Assembly (NCBI GenBank): GCA_905221605.1
Contig: CAJNDS010000413.1
Location: forward strand, 893,243-957,242
DNA: 64,000 nt
Source of the DNA: Symbiodinium natans
Taxonomy: Eukaryota; Sar; Dinophyceae; Suessiales; Symbiodiniaceae
Reading direction: 5' to 3'
Made by a program: the position numbers and the translations under genes. Position 1 is the stretch's first letter, and each line of letters begins with the position of its first letter. Shown piece after piece: positions 31,494 through 42,000 of this stretch. The notes under the pieces are model-generated. The model saw only the letters and a list, made by a program, of their open reading frames with translations, had not been told where the DNA came from and did not search any database.

Positions 31494-32144
31494 AGGGTTT
31501 AGGAGTTAGGGGTTCAGTGGCTGGTTGGGTTTAGGGTTTAAGGGTTTTAGGTTTTTAGGGGTTTAAGCCTTAGGGTTTGTTTGAGGTCGGGGGTTTGGGG
31601 AAAAGGAGCCGTACCTGTTTTGTTGAGGGTTCTTCGAATACGGGGGGGCTCCTGTTTCGGAGATGATTCCTTGAGCTTCATGCCTGATCGTTCTAGTACT
31701 ACGAGTAGTCGCAGTAGATCTCCGACCAACGAATCCGAATATGCCTTTCTGCCCGCAAATCAGAATACAGCACATCCGACCCACGAAAAACCCTAAACCG
31801 TTTTTGCATGAATGCTCTTAAGTACATTTTGTGAAAGGACAGTTTTACGTGATGCCCTTTTTTTGCCTCATGTACAAAACCACCATGCGAACACTTTTTT
31901 TCGAATGGACGGGGACAAAATGCTACTATACGACGGCCCCTGGTATGTTATGGCCGCCCAGGGCATCCCCGAAAAGGTGAAAACAATTGACTGGGAACCT
32001 CAGGGTATGCCGTATGCCCTGATTCCATTTTTTCGGGGGTTCAGGTTCCCTATGAGCCCCTTCAACCCAAGAAGGGTGCCCTTTCCATTCTTAACTTACT
32101 CTTGGGTCTTGTAATCTAGAGGCCGCGGGCTCTCAAGAGTCTGA

Positions 32145-32860
32145 TGACCTGGGGCTGCATTCACCTACAATAAGGGGCCCCCTTACTAAACTGACTATAG
32201 TTAAGGGACTTCTAACCTAATTTAGGATCCTTATCACTAAATTTAGGGTCCTTATGACTCTACTTAAAACTACGGGGGCCCCTCCTTGTAGGAGTTTCAT
32301 GGCTCCTAGCCTTGGAATTGCGGAAGTTGCCCCGAAGACTATCCGGCTGCGGGTAAAACCCATAACCGGTGGGTTAAGCCCTATAAACCCTAGTTACCCT
32401 AAACGCCAAACCCTACACCCTAAACCCTAATGTTGGACCTGCTTTAATAATGTAACCCCCCCCCCCGCCCAACAGTCGCGACCCTGAATAAAAAAAGACC
32501 CCAAACAGTCAGGGGGGGGTTCAGGAGATTGAGCTCTCTTCAGGGTTTTGGAACCAGATCTCAAACTAAGAACTTGACCTCAAAAACCATTAAAAAAAAA
32601 CAGGCCCGGCCGGAAATCTTTTCATTATAGCGGACCCCCAAAACAGAGGGTCCAGATCCTGAATAGCCGGAAAACTTTTCATAATAGCGGCCCCGTAGAA
32701 TATTGCGGGTGCAACATTAAACTGAAAATCCCTAAACCCTGAACCCTAAACTAAACTCTAAACCTTAAACCCTGAGCCCTAGACCCCAAACCCTAAGCCC
32801 TGAACCCCAACCCCACAAACCCTAAACCTGGGTTTTGGAGTACTAAAATTGAACACATGT
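32145..32860. other. Non-coding repeat-rich stretch
   Basis: An inverted pair GGGGCCCCCTTACTAAA (32175 area) and GGGGGCCCCTCCTTGTAGG (32276 area), then degraded CCCTAAA units. No gene seen. Confidence 0.4.
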
Positions 32861-32937
32861 TTGGTTCTGGGTTCCTATAGCTACTTACACCTAAAAGGTA
32901 TATACCTTTTTCCAGGATCTACTCCAAAGTACTCTCT

Positions 32938-33031
32938 TCCTTGGGAACTATTTTTCCTTTTTGTTCATATAAAACCCAAGAGGATAATCAACATATTGTT
33001 TTTATTAAGGTTCTAAGGGAAGTATAGAGTA
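32938..33031. repeat. Family J element
   Basis: Carries TTGTTCATATAAAACCCAAG and AAGGTTCTAAGGGAAGTATA as in 15718-15803. Confidence 0.65.
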
Positions 33032-33234
33032 GGGAAACGCCTGTTTGCAGGATGCAGGGCTACCCTCGGAGATCCGGAAGCCTTAGACTCGGCGCAAGGG
33101 GTGTTCTCGGGTGTCTGATGGGCCCTTGCACGAGGCTTAGGCTTTCGGGCTTTAGGGTTTAGGGCTGGGTTAGGGTTTAGGGTTTAGGATTTAGGGTTCG
33201 GGTTTAGGGTTTCGGGATTAGGGTTAGGGTTTAG

Positions 33235-33330
33235 GGATCCATGTACCTATATAGTATATACTTGGGCCCCAAAGCTACTACGCAGGCCCCACTAAGGCCC
33301 AAGCGTATCCTCTATAGGTACATGGGTCCT
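33235..33330. mobile_element. Family C element, uninterrupted copy
   Basis: GGATCCATGTACCTATATAG at the left and CTATAGGTACATGGGTCC at the right. Its intact right arm is the empty site that dates the family A insertion at 3888-3992. Confidence 0.8.
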
Positions 33331-33852
33331 TAGGGTTTATAGGGCTTCCAAAGCCCGCAACCGTAAAACTTGAAGACGCCCACGGCCCACCCCAACACCC
33401 AAAAGGCTGTGAATGCAGAGTCTGGACTTAGCGCTCTGAGGTGTGTAATATATTTGTCGGCAGAATGACCAACAGCATTCCCTCATGGCCCCTTTATGAA
33501 CATACTATACTAACCCCCAAAACCCTGTTCTAATTATTATTAATGCCCTATTGCATTTTCTTGGTTCCTTCTCTTTGTTTGAGAGGTTTCAGGGTTTCCG
33601 GTTGGGGTTTTCGTGTTTTTTGGCGTGTAGGGTTTCACTGTGTTAGGGGTTTTCAGGGTTTGGGGTCGAGGGTTCGATGGCTTCGGTTTTCCAGGATTAC
33701 AGGCTTTAGGGGTTGGGGTTTAGGGTTTAGGGTAGAATTTCAGCCAGGGTTACAGTAGGGCTTAGGATAGCTGACTGATGTTTTTGCTTCCTACTGCAAT
33801 TCGCCACCTCAACGGCTCTCTCAATCCCCAATTGCCAATACCCTGTACCCTT

Positions 33853-33904
33853 TTTAGGGTTTAGGGTTTAGGGTTTAGGGTTTAGGGTTTAGGGTTTAGG
33901 GTTG
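33853..33904 (+). repeat. Interstitial telomere-type array (TTTAGGG)n
   Basis: About seven units. A weak open frame on each strand (33950-34154) follows without a recognisable motif. Confidence 0.95.
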
Positions 33905-34219
33905 AGCAAGAACATCCTTGAATCAAAGTAAGGGTTCCTACATAGCTCTGTGATTCTCGTCTATGTTCTGACTAAGCGCTCTCGGTATAGCACCCCTTGC
34001 AAATCCTTAGCCGCATTCCTTCGCGGCCACAGAGGTCTGTCGTTGCCGGAACGGACCAGAGGGCACTGCTTGCATGGTTGGTGGCGTTTTGAAGGGGGCG
34101 TCCATGGTGCAAGTTCCTCAAAAAAACGAAGGTAGAACCTAGATTCCTTTTCAAACTTAGGGTTTAGGTGCCCAAAAGAAGCTACAGGAACCCCTTTTAA
34201 GGCTCAAGTGTATACTATA

Positions 34220-34327
34220 CTAAGGACCCAGGGTAGGCCCTTAATTTCTTTTTTGGGGGGTGTAGGTGCCCTTTTTAAGCCCTTCACACCAAGCAGGGTC
34301 CCTGTTTATTCCTAGGTTACTCTTGGG
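34220..34327. repeat. Family F element
   Basis: GGACCCAGGGTAGGCCCTTA at the left, TTTTTTGGGGGG core, and TTTATTCCTAGGTTACTC at the right. Confidence 0.65.
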
Positions 34328-34699
34328 TTTTGGAAGGCAACGTTCCCTTGGTAGGCTTTAGAGGACCTGTTGAACCACCCCTTTCCGGTTTCGGGTTTGG
34401 GGTGTAAGGTTTAAGGTCTATTTTCTTCCAGACTGCCCAAGCTCTAAGCACAAATGGGAGTTTCACAAGTGGAACTTCTTTAGGAGACTCCCAAAAACAG
34501 GGGGGCTTCATTTTTGGAACCACTTTGGATGAAGCCCATAGTCCTTCACCCCCCCCCCAATCCAACTCATCTCAGCTATCTAGTGTAACCGTGTACCTTA
34601 TAAACGGGCCGATGGACTCACAAGTTAAAGGTATGTTTTATCTTTTTATCGTTTTTTAATGGCATGGTATCAAGGTAGCTCATAGGCAGCGACTATCTC

Positions 34700-34790
34700 T
34701 TGGGATGTTCCCCCTTATACTAACAGTCCGTATCAGTACCCCCAATGTGTTCCCTATCAAGGACTGTTAGTATAAGGGGAAGCATCCCAA
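34700..34790. mobile_element. Family D element, copy 2
   Basis: TTGGGATGTTCCCCCTTATA at the left and TATAAGGGGAAGCATCCCAA at the right, nearly perfect inverted ends, with ACTAACAGTCC / GGACTGTTAGT inside. Half of another copy is at 34846-34880. Confidence 0.8.
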
Positions 34791-35009
34791 CCCTAAACCC
34801 CAAACCCCAAACCCTAAACCCTGAACCCTAAACCCTATCATCCCTGTTAAGGCCGATTAGTATAAGGGGGAACATCCCCAAACTATCTCCATGGCAGGGT
34901 GCCCCTGGCGGTGACGACGAGCACCCAGCGACAGGGGCCCACAAAGCTGCGCCGGCCTCGGCCAGACGGTTAATAAAGGGTTTGGGATTTAGGGTTTAGG
35001 GTTTAGGGT

Positions 35010-35153
35010 TACTTGGAGGTTCATGGTACTTGTTAACCAGTTCTAACTGTACTTATTGCTGTACTTGTAACCATATTAAGGCACTTAAGGGGCTGACAAA
35101 TGGATTAGAAGTACACTTATGATTGGTTAAGAAGTACCATGAACCTCCAAGTA
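35010..35153. mobile_element. Family B element, copy 5
   Basis: TACTTGGAGGTTCATGGTAC and GTACCATGAACCTCCAAGTA are perfect 20-bp inverted ends; it abuts a TTTAGGG array at the left and a family H element at the right. Confidence 0.85.
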
Positions 35154-35310
35154 TAGGGGTCGGACGTATTTCTCATAGTATTCCCTTATGGTCCATTTGT
35201 CAGAAAACTATACTAACCACCCCAAAAACCTACACTAATAGTATTCCCTTATGGTCCCTCTTTCAAGTAATTAAAAGCTATCCTAGTTATTAAAGGCCCC
35301 CTATATTAAG
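35154..35310. repeat. Family H element with internal duplication
   Basis: ATAGTATTCCCTTATGGTCC occurs twice about 75 bp apart, and the tips ATAGGGGTCGG and GGCCCCCTATAT are partly inverted. Confidence 0.55.
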
Positions 35311-35409
35311 GGTTTCTGTTGCGATTTCGAGTCTGAGGAAGTTTCATGCCTTGTAGAAAAAGCCATCGCTGCTGGGCGAGGTTCTCCGCAGTGCTGAGAC
35401 CGGAAATGG

Positions 35410-36380
35410 AGTGAGAGTTCTGCTCTATTGTACTGCGTGTGTGATGATATTGAGCAAACGTATATCATAGCAAAATACACAGATCAAAATAAATGCATAC
35501 AAATATTTTTTTATATATGTAGTTTTGTTCTATAGGAAGCCCCCCCATTGACACTGTTGTTGTTTTTGGTCTTGCTCAGGCACGGACTTCAGCAAACCGC
35601 TCAAGTCCAGGGGGGGCAGGGTTTAGGAGTTACGCTCTGGACTGAATTTTGCTTCTTAAAGAACACTATATTATTGAAATGACGGCCGAGGGAAATGAAA
35701 CGGAATGAGGGACAGCTATTGGGACAGGACCACCTGTGGCCCTATTGAGCCTCGGTGCTTTTTTACCCTATTGTGCGTTTAAACGGCCATTGGGTGCTGC
35801 ACTTACTTGTGTTACTTAATGTGGTTTCAAATAAGACGGCCGGCTAATCGTATGAGTACTTTGCAAATTGAAACAGCTGCACTTAAAATGGAGTTCGTGA
35901 AGTGGTTCGCAGTGTTAATGAAGGGACGGGAACCAACATAATAATCGAAAACATGGATCTAAACTTTCCAGCTCGTTTAGTTTATGCAAATACTGTTTAC
36001 TGTCTTAGATAGGGGCCATTTGTCATGAACCGCAGCATTTACGACAAGAAGCTCCAAGATACCGTAAATATCTGGCGCCTGATTGTAACAAGTAAGCTGC
36101 ATTAATTATGAATCACCTTTTGAGCCACGAGTTGTCTTCAGATCGCTGACCCCTAGTAATGCATACTGTGTCCGCTACAACCTAGGATCTAGAATAGCGA
36201 TATCCAGAAGATGAAATACGCAACACAATATATACTTTCAAACTATTTAAGCTCGGGCCCTTCACAAGGCGTTCTTTGTGTCCGCTGCAACCTAGATTAG
36301 GACATGATCTAGTGCCCAAAAACTTTCAGCATATTGTTTCAGTCAGGGCCAGAGGGTTGAAGCCGACAACAGTGCATCAA
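35410..36380. other. Low-copy 1-kb block without telomere-type repeat
   Basis: Contains a direct repeat TGTCCGCTACAACCTAG / TGTCCGCTGCAACCTAG (about 36168 and 36278). No open frame of note and no motif I recognise. Confidence 0.4.
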
Positions 36381-36396
36381 TGCGGGTGGGAAGCAT

Positions 36397-36660
36397 CTAT
36401 ATATATATATATATACAGATAGATAGATATGTATGTATATATATACACACATATACACATGTATGCCTATGCGTACTAAATTAGATATTATATATTGTAT
36501 ATATATATATATATATGTTTATTCATTATTTATACATGTTTTTGTGCATTATGTATTTGTGTATGTGCATTCAAATGTAGATGTATATACATAACAGGCG
36601 TATGTATATGTTTATGTGTATACTCTATATACACACAAATGTATATGTGTGAAATTAGTC
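36397..36660. repeat. AT/GTAT microsatellite region
   Basis: ATATATAT, GATAGATA, GTATGTAT and ACACATAT tracts run together for about 260 bp. Confidence 0.85.
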
Positions 36661-37010
36661 AGGAATGGCATGGTCAGTGTATAGGGAGCACTGACTGCAG
36701 CGCCGGGTAGGCCCTAAGCTTTCGGCCGGAAGATGCCTTAAGATGCCACCTACGCCTGCGGGGCCTAGACGGTTTAGGGGGCAGTTAGGGTGCGCCACGA
36801 CTGCACCTTGAACCGAATACACCTGTCCCTTGAACTTCCCGATGGTTCAGGGCTTACGGTTTAGGGCGCAGGGTCAGGGTATAAAGTTTGTAGGGTTCAG
36901 GGCCAGTAACTTTGTACACTCGTAGCAAATGGGAAGCTTGTACCGCTATTTGAGGTACAAGGTTGCTCTACGCGCGCCCGAAGTTTTCTAAACCAAAGCC
37001 CTACAGTCTA

Positions 37011-37100
37011 CCCAGAGGCTCCTATGTAGTGCCTTTTTGGGGGAGTATACTAGGATCCCCTATAACTAACCCAAAAAGGAACTACGTTGGAGCCTTTGGG
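37011..37100. mobile_element. Family G element, TA-flanked
   Basis: CCCAGAGGCTCCTATGTAG and CTACGTTGGAGCCTTTGGG are inverted ends, flanked by TA at 37009-37010 and 37101-37102. Confidence 0.8.
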
Positions 37101-37115
37101 TATACAGCTGGCCAG

Positions 37116-37199
37116 GAGATATCTGCTGCCTTCTCGTACCTGAACTTCATCCGTTGGCTGTGCGGGCTTCCGAAGGCCAGGGAGCTCGGCCACCCGAAC
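37116..37199 (+). CDS. Candidate exon, CAP/SCP-like motif
   Basis: After a GGCCAG acceptor the + strand reads SYLNFIRWLCGLPKARELG. The LNxxRxLxGLP pattern is typical of CAP/SCP-type extracellular domains in several protist proteins; this is pattern memory, not a search. Its donor and its partner exons are not clear, and it lies directly downstream of a family G element. Confidence 0.35.
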
Positions 37200-37227
37200 C
37201 CTCGTTCGATTGGGGTTGTAGAGTTTT

Positions 37228-37283
37228 GGGATTTGGGGGTTTAGGGTTTAGGGTTTAGGGTTTAGGGTTTAGGGTTTAGGGTT
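37228..37283 (+). repeat. Interstitial telomere-type array (TTTAGGG)n
   Basis: About seven units; further TTTAGGG runs at 37370-37410 and 37910-38000, and CCCTAAAA-type units at 37680-37790. Confidence 0.9.
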
Positions 37284-38383
37284 CAGAAGCGAAGAGCGAC
37301 TGAGTAAACCACCTTAATCCTAAACCCCATGACATTGCGGGCCTTTGAGTCCTCTTTAGGGTTTGGGGTTTTAGGGTTTAGGGTTTAGGGCTTAGGGCTT
37401 AGGGTTTAGGGAACCCTCTTGGAATTGCATCTCGTACTCGTTTTCGTTGGAATCCTGCGCTTTTGCCTAGCCGCGAGATACTCATCATCAAATTTCGCAA
37501 CCCCAAAAGGACCTACAATTTTGCCGGGGGACTGCTATAGGTGAAGCCAAGTCCGCCTGAGCCTACCAGACAAGCAAGAAGGTCAGCTTCAGCGCTTCCA
37601 AGCAGTCGGCATGCAGGGTGATGAGCGAGGCTTTGTGCTGGGGTGTTGGCGTGTGTGGGGTTGGGAGGGGAGGGCGGTGAAACCCTAAAACCCTAAAACC
37701 CTGAACGCTCTCAAAAACCCTAAAACCCCCATTTAAAGCCCAAAACCCTAAACCCTAAACCCTGAAACCCCTCAAAAACCCTAAAGCCCTAAGGGGCTTT
37801 GTGGGGTTTAGGAGTTTGGGGTTCAGGGCTTTGGGTTTGCTCAGCCCCTAGACCCTAAATCCTGCGGGAGGCAGGAGCGAGCTGAAGACTGTGGGTTGAA
37901 GGTTCTGAGATTTAGGGTTTAGGGTTTAGGGTTCTGAGATTTAGGGTTTAGGGTTTAGGGTTTAAGGTTTAGGGTTTAGGGTTTAGGGTTTAGGGCATAT
38001 ATATAGGGTTTAGGATTTAGGGTTCAGGGGTGGAGCGCTGGGGGGGCTCAGATCTTCGATAAGAGGATGTAGACGCAGAGCCTTGAACAAGACTGACACC
38101 TGAAACAGGCTGCGTCTCTAGGAACAGAGGTTTGTAGGGTTAGGTCTTGGTGTCCCTCCTGTACCAGACGCCAGATTCTAGAAAACGACCTGCTTGTTGC
38201 GGTCCCGCTTTCCGTCACAGCGAGCGTTTTTATTGGGGTTGCATCGAGCTATGACCGCTAAATACGCCTTCAACCCAATCTATGGGGTTTAGGGCATCTC
38301 AGTGTATTAGTCGGTTTGAGAGCCAAAGTTAAGGGTGCAGGGAGGAATACCCTAAACCCTATAAACCCGACCCCGTAAACCCT

Positions 38384-38520
38384 CTCTTTCTCACTCTCTC
38401 TCTCTCTCTCTGTCTTCTCTCTCTCCTCTATCTCCTCTCTCTCACTCTCTTTCTCCTGTCTCTCTGCTTTCTTTCTCTCTCTGCTCTCTTTCTCTCTCTC
38501 CTCTCTCTCCTCTCTCTCTC

Positions 38521-38554
<34 letters not shown>

Positions 38555-38593
38555 CTCTCTCTCTCGCTCTTCTCGCTCTCTCCTCTCTCTCTC
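38384..38593. repeat. CT-rich microsatellite next to the gap
   Basis: (CTCT)n with TCTCC interruptions runs into the assembly gap. The long Arg/Glu frame on the other strand is an artefact of it. Confidence 0.9.
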
Positions 38594-38693
38594 NNNNNNN
38601 NNNNNNNNNNNNNNNNNNNNNNNNNNNNNNNNNNNNNNNNNNNNNNNNNNNNNNNNNNNNNNNNNNNNNNNNNNNNNNNNNNNNNNNNNNNNN
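38594..38693. other. Assembly gap of 100 N
   Basis: Exactly 100 undetermined bases between a CT microsatellite and a run of about 30 G, a conventional gap of unknown true length. Upstream exons of the channel gene may be missing here. Confidence 0.99.
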
Positions 38694-38696
38694 TTT

Positions 38697-38727
<31 letters not shown>

Positions 38728-38846
38728 ATTGCACTGTAATTCCCAAGAAATAGCTAAAACTATATTTTTTAAAAGGGTGCTGTAATTCCTTAAGAAACGG
38801 CTGAAATTATGCAATTTTTTGATAGGGTATTCCAAGCTCAGTACAG

Positions 38847-39036
38847 GTGATCCAAGTGTCCATTGAAGGGCTGCTGCTCGTCGAGTTGTTGGCCCATTTT
38901 TTCGCGACCAGGTGCGCCGAAAGGAGAGCGTTCCTGAAGAATCCGCACCTCGTCAGTTGAAGCAATGTGTCGTGGCAGCTCTCTCTCTCTCTCTCTCTCC
39001 CTCCCTCCCTCCCCTTCTCGCTCACTCTCACTCTCT

Positions 39037-39079
<43 letters not shown>

Positions 39080-42000
39080 GGACCACGACAGTTGCTTGTG
39101 AGCTGCAACCCCGAGGTATAACATCATTGACTTTGTGGCGATCCTTCCCATGGCGCTTCGACTCCAGGTCGGCATCGCAACCCCCACCAGGGATGAGAAC
39201 GCCGTGATACACTACCTGCTCTACTGCTTCCCGGCGAGAATTTAGGGTTTAGGGTTTAGGGTTTAAGGTATCCTCCCAACCCACGCCCTTGCTACGAAAC
39301 CCGCAGCCCTGAACCCTAAATGAGGACCGTTCAGGATTCTGATTTGCGGTTGTTTTCGTTCAGTCTTGAAAAGGTGATGAAGTCTGAAGAGGCAGGTGTT
39401 TTCGTGTTGTTGTTCGTGTCGTTGTTCCTGTCGTTTTTCGTGCTGTTGTACGTGTTGGTGTTGATGTTTGTTGTTGTTGGTGTTTGTTGTCAGTGTTTGC
39501 TGTTTGTTCTGTGCTGCCTGTTGATTGTTTATTATTGTTTGTCGTTCGTTGTTTGTTGGTTGTTGGTTGTTGTTTGTTGTTTGTTGTTCGTTGTTTGTTA
39601 TTTGTGCTTTTGATGCTTGTTGTTTGGTGTTTGTTGTTGCTTGTTGGTTGTTGGTTGAATGTCGGTTGGTGGTTGAATTTTGGCTGTTGGTTGAAGGTTA
39701 GTTGTTGGCTGAATGTTGGTTGTTGGTTGGTTGTTGGCGGAACGTTGTTGGTTGAATGTTGTTGGTTGTTGGTTGCTGCTTGCTTCTAGTTGCTTGTTGC
39801 TTCTTGCTTCTTGCTTCTTGGCTGTTGGTTGTTTATTGTTGGTTGTTGGTGGTTGTTGTTTGGGATGTTCCCCCTTTCACTAGCAGTCCTTAATAGGGAT
39901 TGTCAGCAACCCTAGTATAATCGCACTACTACTATTTGCTTAAGAACCCCAAAAGAAATTTAAAAATAGTAAGGAAGAATAAAGGTTATTTTCTGGGGGA
40001 GGGGGGGGGGGGGGTTCTTAAGCAATTAGTAGATTAAGGACTGCTAGCATATGGATGGGCGCGCCCTAGCCAAGATTGACCGGACAAGTAGGAAGCTTCA
40101 AGGGGCATCATATAGGGGTCGGCATTCCCTTATGGCCCATATGGCCCCCTTTTTTCTAACTCTACTGTGATACCCCACAAAAAAAATCTCTAAACCCTAA
40201 ACCCTAAACCCTAATGATTAAGGCCCCTGTATCACTCACGCACCCTGCTGGGACATGTTACTTTGAAACCCTTCCTCCACGGGCTTGCAGAATGCTTCTT
40301 GTATGCTTCCAGTGCCCTAAGCCCGAAACTTGGAATGTTCCCCCTTATACGAACAGCTTCTCAATAGGGATTCTCATTGGGGGGGGGTACTAGAAAAGGT
40401 ATGTATGTATGTATGTATACTCAAGTAGAAACCCTAAGGGCTGCTAGTAGAAGGGGGGACATCCGGACCCGAAACATTCATCTAAGGCTTGGTCCCCGTG
40501 GTGAGGCAGCTCAAGCTCATCCGCAAGTTCCCGAAAGTGCAGCTGTTGCTGCACGTCCTGTCCACGACCTTCGATGCTCTGAAGCTGCTGCTGTTCTTGG
40601 TGTGCCTGATTGTGCTGATGTTTGGATGTGCCTTCTACGTCCTGGAGACCCTCGGTTGCCCCCTTTTGTGGGTTTCTGGGGGCTTCCTTATAACAGTCGC
40701 TAACCCCCCAAGCGGGTACCCTTATCATGACATGGGTACTTCCCCCAATGGGGCCATTCTCGAAACACCCAAAGAAAGGGTATTTTTCCCGGCCACTTTC
40801 AACCCACCCTAAACCCCAAACCCGAAACCCGAAACCCGAAGCCCTAAACCCTGAACCTGAACCCTAAACCCTAAACTTTGGCCCTAAACCCCAAACCCCA
40901 AACCCTAAACCCTAAACATTGTTGCTGGACCAAGGCCAGAAGCGATGGACTCTTTGAGTACCTCCATCTATCTCTGCACCGTGACAGTGACGACGGTGGG
41001 CACATGTGACATGAATCCGGTTACGCCAGCTGCTTGGCGCTGAATTGGCAGGGAGTTGAAGGTTTAGGGTTTAGGGTTTAGGGTTTAGGGTTTAGGGTTT
41101 AGGGTTTAGGGTTTAGGGTTTAGGGTTTAGGGTTTAGGGTTTAGGGTTTAGGGTTCAGGCTGGCTCTGAATTGCCAGGGAGTTGAGTTGACTAGACCCAG
41201 CGTAGCCTTATGTCCTTCTTTTCGGTCAGGGTCCCTTGTAAACCCCTTTGACCCAAAAAGGGCGCCCTGTTTATTCCTAGGTTACTTGTGGGATTCCTAG
41301 GTTACTTGTGGGTCTAGTTGAGGGTTTAGGGCTGAGGGTTTCTTGGAGCTTCCGTGACAAGGTCCATTCATGTACATTTATACTTCAGCAGCCCCAAAAT
41401 AGCCCCCAAAGAAGCACTAAGGTGTCATATATGCGAAGGGTCCCCCCTTTTTGTCCCTTCAATATGGTCAGTTCATGTGATTTCCTAAGCAAGAACACAG
41501 GTTGGGAAGATCATGGCCGGCGCGCTTTGCCTGACCAGCGTGTCCTATCTGAAGGGTTTAGGGTTTCTGGGTTTAGGGTTTTAGGGGTTTAGTTAGGGTT
41601 GTAGTTAGGGTTTTTGGATGTAGGGTTTAGGGTTTAGGGATATCCTTCTTCTCCCAACAAAAATCCGAAGCCCCACATGAGAAGCCACCAAAACACTATT
41701 GGGAACCCCTGGTCGGATAAAGGCTGCATGAAGCTGCACACTTGGGGGGTTTGGAGCTCCACTTGGAGGTTATGGGGTTTCAGGTTTAGGGTTTAGGGTT
41801 TAGGGTTTAGGGTGTCCTACTTGGAGGTTCACGGGTACGTATCAGCTGGGTGGTAAGAAGCGTAAGGATGGTTGTAATCTTATCCGAGGACTTTAATAAC
41901 CCTACTAGCAAGTACCCCTTTACTTCCAAGCATGATGAATCTGAGGTTTTGTTCATGGCTATGCCGCTTTCCGTGCTGGGCAATGCAATGTCGCAAACTT

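Noticed and set aside
38270-38835. Long Arg/Glu-rich open frames on the - strand
   Set aside because: They run through a CT microsatellite, a G run and the 100-N gap, so they are not supported as proteins.
39484-39789. Hydrophobic Cys/Leu/Val-rich open frame
   Set aside because: Caused by the GTT-rich degenerate repeat inside a channel intron; the neighbouring channel exons are in other, conserved frames.
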